Positions 57,940 through 64,000 of a stretch of 64,000 nucleotides of DNA are shown here, piece after piece. The stretch covers positions 1-64,000 of the forward strand of contig PQAO01000013.1 of the NCBI GenBank assembly GCA_003104995.1, read 5' to 3'. This DNA is from Dehalococcoidia bacterium. GTDB taxonomy: Bacteria > Chloroflexota > Dehalococcoidia > Tepidiformales > Tepidiformaceae. Numbering within the stretch: the first letter of the stretch is position 1; each line of letters starts with the position of its first letter. The notes under the pieces were generated by a model that ran no database searches, was not told the DNA's origin, and worked only from the letters and a program-made list of their open reading frames with translations. A program made the translations under genes and the position numbers.

Positions 57940-58746
57940 ATGCGCTGGCGGCAGCTGGTTGGCATGTTGGTATTTGCTGCGGGCCTCATCGCGGTGGTGA
58001 TCGCGGTCCGCGACAGCGGGCCCGTCACGGCAGCCGGGAAGTGGAAGCTGATTGTGCCCGCCGTGGCGGCCGATTCAGCCCGGCCCCCGGCCCCAACGCC
58101 CACGCCTGTCTTCGACACGGAACGCTGGATTCGCGTCGAGATCCGCATCCGGGCCCTTGAACTCGCCGCCACCGGCTCGGGAACGCTCCCGGTGCTCATC
58201 CACGCCACCGCCGAGGCGCCGGTAGGCAGCGCACTCGACCCGCCCATGACCGTGACCGGCGATTTCAGCATTACGCCGGAGGGGACCGATGCTGTCGGGT
58301 GCACCTGGACGAGGACCGACGCGAGCTCCGACTTCAAGATGACGGTGCACTACAACCCGGCCGGCAACCTGGATGCGCTGCTGAGCTTGGTCTCTCCCGA
58401 ATGGCACTACACCGTGACCTGCCCGAAGGCGGGCACCATAACGCGCTCGCCCGCCTTCGGGGAGGAGAGCCTGCAACTCTTCCTGCGGGACCTCATGCAG
58501 CCCTACCTCACGAACGAGGTGCCGAACGGAGTGCGCTTGCCGATGACGGTCGCCAGTGGTAGCGAGCCCTGCATCAAGCGTGTCGCCTACTTCATTGGTT
58601 TCGGCATCCAGACCAACCCGGCCGAGGTCGCCGTCTGGGTTTTCCAGCCCGGCTACCCGGGAGGATGCGATCCGGTTGGCCTTCCACCCCTCGCCCCGTT
58701 GCCAGCCCCGACGCCCGAAGACGACCTCGCGCCGCTCGTCCCGTAA
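57940..58746 (+). CDS. Exported protein of unknown function, 268 aa
   Basis: Signal anchor (about 6-22) followed by a Pro-rich stretch and a beta-rich domain with four cysteines (VGCTWTR, VTCPKAG, EPCIKR, GGCDPV). No known family. It ends in a Pro-rich acidic tail. ATG 57940 has GAGG upstream. Confidence 0.65.
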   Translation: MRWRQLVGMLVFAAGLIAVVIAVRDSGPVTAAGKWKLIVPAVAADSARPPAPTPTPVFDTERWIRVEIRIRALELAATGSGTLPVLIHATAEAPVGSALDPPMTVTGDFSITPEGTDAVGCTWTRTDASSDFKMTVHYNPAGNLDALLSLVSPEWHYTVTCPKAGTITRSPAFGEESLQLFLRDLMQPYLTNEVPNGVRLPMTVASGSEPCIKRVAYFIGFGIQTNPAEVAVWVFQPGYPGGCDPVGLPPLAPLPAPTPEDDLAPLVP

Positions 58747-59056
58747 CGGCGGCGGCGCACCACCCGCTGGCCATCCGCCGCCCCGGCCCCAACGGCAACT
58801 CCCCCACTAACCCGCGCCGAACGTGGGATAGGCACACCCGCGCGGTCCATCCGCGCCCCGGCCCCGCGCCGCGAACGGATCAACACCGTGTGCGTCGCAA
58901 TCAAGCGGGAGTCGTCCGAATCCGTGAAGGGGGTGACGTGAAACCCGACAGGAATTGTGGCCATCGCGGCGCGGCGTAAGGGCCACCCGACGGTCGGCGA
59001 CGCGTACACTGCAAGCCGAAGCTGTTTCCATCTCCCTGGAAACGAGGGGGTGAACC
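58747..59056. other. Intergenic region, no gene recognised
   Basis: About 310 bases without a credible gene. It holds a TACACT box (59005-59010) and a GTTTCCA-N6-TGGAAAC hairpin (59024-59043), both just ahead of the lipoprotein start. The hairpin would form in the 5' leader right before the GAGGGGG ribosome site and might modulate translation. Confidence 0.5.
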
Positions 59057-59605
59057 ATGAAGCGAGGACTGATTGGGACAGTGATAGCCGTCGCGCTGGC
59101 GCTTGCCGCGTGCGGCGGGGGTGAGCCCCTGATTGATGAGGTCACCTCCACACCAGAGCCAACCGAAGACGAGGTTGAGCCGAGCCCGACCTCGCGACCG
59201 GAAGCTACGACGACTCCCACCAAGCAGCCCGGTTCTGCGCCAGCCGCATCGACACCAACGAAATCGGCGTCTAACACCAGCGGTGCGACGCCGAGCGTGG
59301 CACCCCAGGGACTCGCGGCTACGGCTGCGCCGACCCAGCGGGTAGCACCAACCGCGACTCAGGCGCCGCCGACGAGCACGCCAGTTCCGCAGCCCACTGC
59401 CACGCCGGTGCCGCCGACGAACACGCCAGTTCCACCGACTCCCATTCCGCCGACGCCTATCCCCTCGGCCGCGACTTCTGCTCCGAGCGTCTATTACCCG
59501 AACTGTGACGCTGCTCGTGCCGCCGGGGCGGCTCCTCTCTACAGAGGGCAGCCCGGGTATCGTGCTGGACTCGACCGGGACAACGACGGGGTCGCCTGCG
59601 AGTGA
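59057..59605 (+). CDS. Lipoprotein with C-terminal Excalibur calcium-binding domain
   Basis: The 182-residue protein has lipobox LALAAC (Cys19), a Pro/Thr-rich linker (about 25-142), and a C-terminal Excalibur domain (YYPNCDAARAAG, then GLDRDNDGVACE) with the DxDxDG calcium loop and paired Cys. It is surface-anchored. Function of such domains is unknown; they occur in cell-wall proteins. GAGGGGGTG precedes ATG 59057. Confidence 0.92.
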   Translation: MKRGLIGTVIAVALALAACGGGEPLIDEVTSTPEPTEDEVEPSPTSRPEATTTPTKQPGSAPAASTPTKSASNTSGATPSVAPQGLAATAAPTQRVAPTATQAPPTSTPVPQPTATPVPPTNTPVPPTPIPPTPIPSAATSAPSVYYPNCDAARAAGAAPLYRGQPGYRAGLDRDNDGVACE

Positions 59606-59781
59606 GTAGGGGCTGGGAGAGAGTCCCGAACGACGCTGCCATGACCAACACCGAACTGCTGCTCCGGACGCTGCCCTTGTTCCAGAGCGAGGACTTCCCG
59701 GGAAGCATCAGCAGCTTCGCGGCGCTCCGCGAGCCGAACTTCATGGGTCGCCGATGGCCACTCCCGCCCCGCTCCAGCCGA
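59606..59781. other. Intergenic region before tRNA-Ser, nothing certain
   Basis: Open frames exist on both strands (for example ATG 59642 plus) but none shows a domain or typical composition, and the plus frame runs into the repeats and the tRNA. I see no RNA or regulatory feature I can support. Confidence 0.3.
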
Positions 59782-59816
59782 ATCGCAAATCGAAAATCGG
59801 AAATCGCAAATCGAGA
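59782..59816. repeat. 7-bp tandem repeat (ATCGNNA x5)
   Basis: ATCGCAA, ATCGAAA, ATCGGAA, ATCGCAA, ATCGAGA in perfect 7-bp phase end 3 bp from the CCA end of tRNA-Ser. The same period and consensus appear at 45434 and, reverse-complemented, at 25542. Confidence 0.85.
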
Positions 59817-59819
59817 CAC

Positions 59820-59910
59820 TGGCGGAGAGGGTGGGATTCGAACCCACGAGGGACTTGCACCCCTACACGCTTTCCAGGCGTGCCTGATCGGCCACTCCAG
59901 CACCTCTCCG
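59820..59910 (-). tRNA. tRNA-Ser (anticodon GGA)
   Basis: Class II tRNA with acceptor stem CGGAGAG/CTCTCCG, a GGA anticodon (59875-59873 on the minus strand) in loop CTGGAAA, a long variable arm, a GGTTCGAATCC T-arm, and encoded CCA (59822-59820). It reads UCC and UCU serine codons. Confidence 0.97.
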
Positions 59911-59966
59911 CGGCCCGAGAAATCATGATACCAGCCCGCTCTCCTAACGCCTGCTTCAGCCGCGCG

Positions 59967-60206
59967 CTACTTCCGGCGGTGCTTCGTCTTCCGGTCGAAC
60001 CGCTCCCAGCCCTCGTCCATCGCGTCGCGCGCGCCCTCGCGGCCCGCCTCCAGCATGTCCTTCGCGGTGTCGGCGACGCCCAGCGCGATCGCCTTTGCCC
60101 AGCCCACGATTGGGTTCTTTTCGAGGTCGCGCCAGTCGTGGCGTGACGCACGCTCCGGTCCAGGTTCGGGTTCGGAGCGCGGGACTTCTGGCTCGGGCGA
60201 GGTCAT
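59967..60206 (-). CDS. Small charged protein, 79 aa
   Basis: The product has an acidic N-terminus, a helical middle (VGWAKAIALGVADTAKDMLE) and a basic C-terminus (DRKTKHRRK). No known family. It overlaps the preceding membrane protein gene by 4 nt, so it is co-expressed. Confidence 0.6.
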   Translation of the reverse strand: MTSPEPEVPRSEPEPGPERASRHDWRDLEKNPIVGWAKAIALGVADTAKDMLEAGREGARDAMDEGWERFDRKTKHRRK

Positions 60207-60670
60207 TTCCGGCCCTTCTTTCGCCGTCTCAAGACGCGGTCGGGCAGGTTCGTCACCGCTGAAATGCCGGTGCGCACACCCTTCGCCACCGCGTACACCC
60301 GGATAATGGGCGAGGCCACCGTCTCCCCCGCGAACTCCGTCGTCCCGCGCACGTTGTCGATCGATTGGCGCAGCGAATCAAGCGCCGGCGCCGCGTTCTC
60401 CTTCACAACCTTCCGGGCAACGCCCGCGAGCATGATCAGGACGACCACCAGCACCACGGCGAGCAAGCCCGAGATCATCCAGAACATCGCCGTGAAGACG
60501 ATCACGATATCCCGCCACTCGCTCCAGCTGTCCGGAGCCGCCCATGAGTCGGGCACGGCCTTGTCAGGGATGATGTCGGCGCCGAAGTAGCCATCGGCGA
60601 TGCCCCCGATGACCAGGTAGAGGAGGAAGAGCAGGATTGCCGCCGAGATGACGGTCATCACGAAACGCAT
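60203..60670 (-). CDS. Membrane protein, 155 aa
   Basis: Two transmembrane helices (about 4-24 and 57-82) are followed by a helical cytoplasmic tail with a basic end (RVLRRRKKGRK). It looks like a YtxH-like general membrane-associated protein, not a firm family. It forms a pair with the 79-residue gene. Confidence 0.65.
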   Translation of the reverse strand: MRFVMTVISAAILLFLLYLVIGGIADGYFGADIIPDKAVPDSWAAPDSWSEWRDIVIVFTAMFWMISGLLAVVLVVVLIMLAGVARKVVKENAAPALDSLRQSIDNVRGTTEFAGETVASPIIRVYAVAKGVRTGISAVTNLPDRVLRRRKKGRK

Positions 60671-60943
60671 GCTGGGAACCTCCGAGCCTCCCGCGATAAT
60701 AGGTCGCCCCCTGCCCCTGAGTAAAACCCGGGTAGCTGGCCGGGGCGCCCGGGGAAGATTGTGGACTCGCGCATCGTGGCCGCCCCCGGGCCTATTAGGG
60801 GAAATCCGGATAACCTTTCGCGCCGGCGCGGCCCCACAATTGAACTATCCCTTGGGCACGTCGGAGCCCGGAGTGCTCGTTTGCATGCTCGCGGTGTCCC
60901 CCTGGAATTTCCTTCCTTTGGCGCCGCGGCCCATGGGATCGAG

Positions 60944-61333
60944 GTGCTGCGACCGTTGGCTGCCACCATCCTTGTCGTTGACGATGACGATCCCGTGCGG
61001 GTCATGCTCGCCCGTCTCCTTCGCACCCAGGGCTACGATGTCCGGCAGGCCGCGAATGCTGCGGAGGCCCGGACGGTCCTTGACGAAGGCCGCCCCGACC
61101 TCGTCATCAGCGATATCGTGATGCCCGGCGAGTCCGGCATCGAACTCCGCCGCGGTATCCTCGACCGCTGGCCCGGCCTGCCCGTCATCCTCATCAGCGG
61201 CTACAGCGCTGAAGGCCCGGCCGAATTCTCCGCCCGCACCCCCGATACGATCTTCGTCCAAAAGCCCTTCGCCGCTGACGAATTCCTCGCGCTTGTCCAA
61301 CAAACACTGGCCGGCGCCGCCAGCCCACCCTGA
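60944..61333 (+). CDS. Single-domain response regulator (CheY-like)
   Basis: The 129-residue receiver domain has the acidic pocket (Asp13-15), phosphoacceptor Asp57 (DLVISDIVMP), Ser85 switch and Lys107 (QKPF). There is no output domain, so it probably acts by protein interaction or in a phosphorelay. GTG 60944 is the likely start. An in-frame extension upstream lacks domain support. No sensor kinase is adjacent. Confidence 0.88.
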   Translation: MLRPLAATILVVDDDDPVRVMLARLLRTQGYDVRQAANAAEARTVLDEGRPDLVISDIVMPGESGIELRRGILDRWPGLPVILISGYSAEGPAEFSARTPDTIFVQKPFAADEFLALVQQTLAGAASPP

Positions 61334-61434
61334 CCACGAATGCGCCATATGGCCCCTGGCGAAGGGCCGTGCGGACCTCCACTCGTGCCCTGTTGAATGC
61401 CATCATTTCCCCAGCTTTCCATTGGGGGTGAAGT

Positions 61435-61869
61435 ATGTCCGCTCTGATTCGCCGAAATCCCTTCGATGAACTCTCCAGCTTCTGGCCGCGAGACCTCTTC
61501 GCCCGTCTTGGCGGGACGCCCCTGGCCATGGAGTGGAGCCCCCGTTGCGACGTCACCGAGAGCGATGACGCCCTCGTCGTCCACGCTGAGTTGCCTGGCG
61601 TCGAAGCGAAGGACATGGATGTCAGCATCCACGAAGGCGTCCTCACCATCCGTGGCGAAAAGCGCTCCGAGCGCAAGGAAGAAGCCGAGGGAAGGAGCTA
61701 CAGCGAGCGCTTCTTTGGCTCCTTCGAACGCCGCATCGCCCTCCCCGCCACCGTCGACGAAGACCAGATCGATGCCTCCCTCAAGGACGGCGTCCTCGAA
61801 GTGCGGCTCCCCAAGTCCGCCCCGGCGCCGCCGCCCGAAGCCCGCAAGGTCGAGATAAAGACCGCCTGA
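61435..61869 (+). CDS. Hsp20/alpha-crystallin family small heat-shock protein
   Basis: The 144-residue chaperone has the alpha-crystallin core: LVVHAELPGVEAKDMDVSI, GVLTIRGEKRSE, FERRIALPATVDEDQIDA and LKDGVLEVRLPK (about 47-128), and a short tail. It binds unfolding proteins without ATP. GGGGGTGA precedes ATG 61435. Confidence 0.96.
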   Translation: MSALIRRNPFDELSSFWPRDLFARLGGTPLAMEWSPRCDVTESDDALVVHAELPGVEAKDMDVSIHEGVLTIRGEKRSERKEEAEGRSYSERFFGSFERRIALPATVDEDQIDASLKDGVLEVRLPKSAPAPPPEARKVEIKTA

Positions 61870-62087
61870 CCACCGCCACCCCCCCAATCGTTGCCCCGAC
61901 AAGGTTTCCCGCGGAGGGTTCACTCATGACTGCTCTCACCGATCGCCCCGGTGACCCTGCCCGGGGCTGGGTTGTCGATCTCGCCACCCGCCGGGTCGTC
62001 CGCCGGACAGGCAACAGCCGCCCACCCGCCTCCCGGAGAGGCTATGCTGGATCCAGCGGACACGACGGAAACGGAGGAGGTGGCGCT

Positions 62088-62318
62088 ATGTCGCTCAAAG
62101 ACCTGAACCCGATCGAGGACCTCAAGGGCGCGAAGAAGCTCATTGAAGAGGCCCATCCGCTCAGGGCGCTCAAGGAAGCGCTCACCGAAGGCGCGGAGTA
62201 CCTCGACCCTGCCCGCTCCGATGTCCGCGCTGTCGAACCGGAACCCGACACGATCTCCGAGATCGGAGAGCCCGGTGAGCACGGCAAGGCGCACCATCCA
62301 TCCGAAGCCCGCCCCTGA
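62088..62318 (+). CDS. Small hydrophilic protein, 76 aa
   Basis: Helical and charged (MSLKDLNPIEDLKGAKKLIE), no known family. ATG 62088 has GGAGGAGG 8 nt upstream. A second in-frame ATG at 61926, 54 codons upstream, also has GGAGGG 7 nt before it, so a 130-residue form is possible. Confidence 0.55.
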   Translation: MSLKDLNPIEDLKGAKKLIEEAHPLRALKEALTEGAEYLDPARSDVRAVEPEPDTISEIGEPGEHGKAHHPSEARP

Positions 62319-62366
62319 CCGAACTCGGCAGGGGACACCAGGCTAACCGCTCCACCAGGCGCGCTC

Positions 62367-63398
62367 TCAGCTGGCCTCGCGACGAAGCCGTTCCGCGAGG
62401 CCAGCCCGGTATTTCTCGTCCGCGAACTGCCGCAACGCGGCCGCCCCTTCCGCGAAGAACTGCTCCACAGCCCGGTTCCCCTTGATGAACCGATCCCGGT
62501 ATGCCCACGTATTGTGGAGTTGCGACTGCCACCAGAACTCGACGCAGGGCGCGATTGTTTCCGCCTCGAGCGTGTTCTCCCCCCGGTATCCTGCCAGGAA
62601 GGCCGTGATCAACGGTCCTTCGAGCAGGCGCGCAAAGGTCAGTGTGCGCAGCACCTCGAATGCCGGCGGGTTCAGGCAGAACCGCTCCCAGTCCACTACC
62701 GCTACCGGCTCACCGGTCGCGTCCACCATCAGGTTTCGCTCGTGCGGGTCGCCGTGGCACGGCTGTACGGGGGTCTCCTGGAACTCCGCGGCCGGCCGCG
62801 CGGCCCCGCCCTCGAGTAGCGCCAGCTGGTCCCGGATCCAGCCCTGCACCCGCAGCTGCTCCTCCGCCTGCGCCGGGTAGTACCGGATCAGGTCGTCCAC
62901 CCGGCTCAGGTCCGCGATCGATTTCTCCGTGTCCCAGCTCAGCTCGGAGTTGCGCTGCAGGTCGCCCACCGGCCAGTCCGCCAGCACCCGGTGTAGCCGC
63001 CCGTTCATCGCTCCCAGCAGGCTGGCCTCGCGCGCCGTCATCGTCCCGCGGAGCAGGCTGCGCCCCTCGACCCACGGGAAGACGGCCCAAAGCTCTCCGC
63101 CGATACCGACTACAGTGCGCCCGCTGCCATCGGCAATCGGGGGCGCAACCGGGATGCCACGCTCGCCCGCCCAGCGGGTAACGGCGTGTTCGCGTTCGAT
63201 GCGCTCACGGCTGCGAGAGGGCTGGTAGCAGCGCACGAACCGCGCGCCCGCCGATGTCTTCACCCGGTAGTTGGCGTTCGATACCGACTGCGCGACCGGC
63301 TCGGGCTCGCCGCTCAGTTCCCACCCGTACAATCGCGCCAGCCCGGCGATGGCTGCCCTGTGCGCGGGAGAAATGCCCGGTTCGGGCTCGGGCGGCAT
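62367..63398 (-). CDS. Phosphotransferase (APH/homoserine-kinase-like)
   Basis: The 343-residue protein has the APH kinase fold with Brenner motif CHGDPHERNLM (about 231-241) and the metal-binding Asp in AVVDWERF. The ATP loop is VAQSVSNANYRVKT. It resembles RdoA/SrkA-type stress kinases, but the substrate is open. ATG 63398 shares one base with the NUDIX stop (TGATG), so translation is coupled. Confidence 0.88.
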   Translation of the reverse strand: MPPEPEPGISPAHRAAIAGLARLYGWELSGEPEPVAQSVSNANYRVKTSAGARFVRCYQPSRSRERIEREHAVTRWAGERGIPVAPPIADGSGRTVVGIGGELWAVFPWVEGRSLLRGTMTAREASLLGAMNGRLHRVLADWPVGDLQRNSELSWDTEKSIADLSRVDDLIRYYPAQAEEQLRVQGWIRDQLALLEGGAARPAAEFQETPVQPCHGDPHERNLMVDATGEPVAVVDWERFCLNPPAFEVLRTLTFARLLEGPLITAFLAGYRGENTLEAETIAPCVEFWWQSQLHNTWAYRDRFIKGNRAVEQFFAEGAAALRQFADEKYRAGLAERLRREAS

Positions 63399-63883
63399 CA
63401 CCAGCGGCCTGCCCGGGGCGGCACACCCGCCTTCAGTTCCGCCAGCCGGCGTGCTGCCCCCGGCGAAAGCCCCTCTGGCAGCGCATCGAGCGGAAACCAC
63501 TCTGCCCGCGCGATCTCGTTGTTCGGCGCGACCGGACGCACGTCGAAATCGCGCGAAACAAAGATCGCCACGTGGTCGCTCTTCTCTTCGGAAAACGCGC
63601 TGTAGATACCGAACAGCTGGAGGCTGCGCACCGTCGCTCCGGCCTCTTCCTCCGCCTCGCGGCGGATGCATTCTTCGAGCGACTCACCCTTGTCCACGCC
63701 GCCGCCGGGGAGGTACCACCCTGGCCGGTACGTGTGTTCGACAAGCAGCACCCGGTCATCGCGGAGCAGGATGATGCGCGCACCGAGCGTGATCGGGTGG
63801 AACAGCCGCCAGCGCAGCCGCTCGCCCTCCCACGCCAGGCGCCGCAGCGCCTTGCCCGCTTCCAGCCACGCTCGCTGCACCAT
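63398..63883 (-). CDS. NUDIX hydrolase
   Basis: The 161-residue protein has the NUDIX box GGGVDKGESLEECIRREAEEE followed by AGA, with the catalytic Glu pair, and hydrolyses nucleoside-diphosphate-linked compounds. Substrate unknown. TAGGCT lies 6 nt before the ATG as a leaderless-type -10. Coupled to the downstream kinase. Confidence 0.93.
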   Translation of the reverse strand: MVQRAWLEAGKALRRLAWEGERLRWRLFHPITLGARIILLRDDRVLLVEHTYRPGWYLPGGGVDKGESLEECIRREAEEEAGATVRSLQLFGIYSAFSEEKSDHVAIFVSRDFDVRPVAPNNEIARAEWFPLDALPEGLSPGAARRLAELKAGVPPRAGRW

Positions 63884-63889
63884 CGCCCC

Positions 63890-63895
63890 AGCCTA
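63890..63895 (-). promoter_or_regulatory. Candidate -10 box of a leaderless promoter for the NUDIX gene
   Basis: Minus-strand TAGGCT, six bases (GGGGCG) before ATG 63883. Same spacing as at the MFS and GNAT genes. Confidence 0.35.
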
Positions 63896-63954
63896 CCGCC
63901 CCGGTGCCGGAGCGGCGACCGGACCATCGGGCGTTGGCACATCCGGGGAGAGTG

Positions 63955-64000
63955 CTACAACACCACCCCCGCGGCGCGCAGCTGCTCGATCTGCTCCCCG
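63955..64000 (-). CDS. C-terminal end of a gene extending beyond the window
   Basis: On the minus strand, a frame entering from the right edge reads GEQIEQLRAAGVVL and a stop at 63957-63955. The ending resembles the C-terminus of CaiB/BaiF-type CoA transferases, but 14 residues cannot settle it. Confidence 0.35.
   Translation of the reverse strand, partial: GEQIEQLRAAGVVL

Noticed and set aside
59782-59816. Possible CRISPR-like repeat array
   Set aside because: Units are 7 bp, contiguous and without spacers, and no cas gene is present.
59642-59928. Small plus-strand gene before tRNA-Ser
   Set aside because: The frame runs through the heptamer repeats and antisense to the tRNA; no domain or supporting signal.

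Overview
The window is about 64 kb of GC-rich bacterial DNA, densely packed with genes. It carries chromosomal housekeeping genes (uvrB, ruvC, ruvA, mutM, panDBC, cysteine synthesis, tRNA-Ser) rather than plasmid or phage genes. Gene content (P/T-rich lipoproteins, cupredoxins, a class of DUF3467 genes, a CysO/CysM pathway, a pantothenate operon) points to Chloroflexota. A Dehalococcoidia/Tepidiforma-like lineage is my best guess from recall, not from a search. Several genes have a TANNNT box only 5-7 nt before the start codon and no Shine-Dalgarno, which suggests frequent leaderless transcription.

Layout. 1-6.7 kb: a secreted subtilisin-like protease (cut by the window edge), hydrolase, MarR, DinB, MFS and aldo/keto reductase genes. 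7.0-8.3 kb: a HigB-like toxin, an Xre antitoxin and a DUF3467 gene. 8.4-10.4 kb: two FMN-binding oxidase-family genes and a PPK2 kinase. 10.4-12.8 kb: a two-gene unit with a membrane-anchored glutamate-cysteine-ligase-like (amidoligase) enzyme preceded by a small repeat-rich, precursor-like protein. 12.9-17.3 kb: uvrB, a BrnT/CopG toxin-antitoxin pair, ruvC, and a c-di-AMP riboswitch ahead of an unknown gene. 17.3-22 kb: panDBC with an attenuator-like leader and two copper proteins, one behind a perfect CRP-type palindrome. 22-26.4 kb: a mutM operon and ruvA. 26.4-28.3 kb: a permuted DsbA-like membrane protein and a second DUF3467 operon. 28.4-35.1 kb: a phosphatase, an enoyl-CoA hydratase, a cysteine/sulfur-carrier cluster (Rrf2 regulator, cysK, ubiquitin-like/E1 fusion, CysO, CysM) and a GNAT protein. 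35.2-36.8 kb: an Xre-IrrE/MazF pair. 36.9-43.3 kb: coiled-coil, methyltransferase, DUF3352, oxidoreductase, SMP-30 and DUF302 genes. 43.4-47.1 kb: a contractile-injection-type (AGNQAV-motif) metallopeptidase with an adjacent partner, an RHH-like gene, and an inositol phosphate synthase with a fused N-terminal HTH. 47.1-49.3 kb: exported unknown proteins and a sortase. 49.4-53 kb: SDR, HAD and MshA-like glycosyltransferase genes. 53.1-54.4 kb: a third DUF3467 operon. 54.4-64 kb: a double nitrilase, a LysM transglycosylase, SDR, lipoproteins, tRNA-Ser(GGA), a response regulator, Hsp20, a phosphotransferase and a NUDIX protein.

How they work together. The sulfur cluster looks like a complete CysK plus CysO/CysM cysteine module under a CymR-like repressor. 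panD, panB and panC supply pantothenate from one promoter. The window is rich in small conflict-type modules (six), and three of them share a DUF3467 protein. Intergenic 7-bp phased repeats abut gene boundaries at five places. The most promising leads for new biology are the amidoligase/precursor pair, the DUF3467 modules, the HTH-inositol synthase fusion, the GGC-ended CysO, and the permuted DsbA fold.
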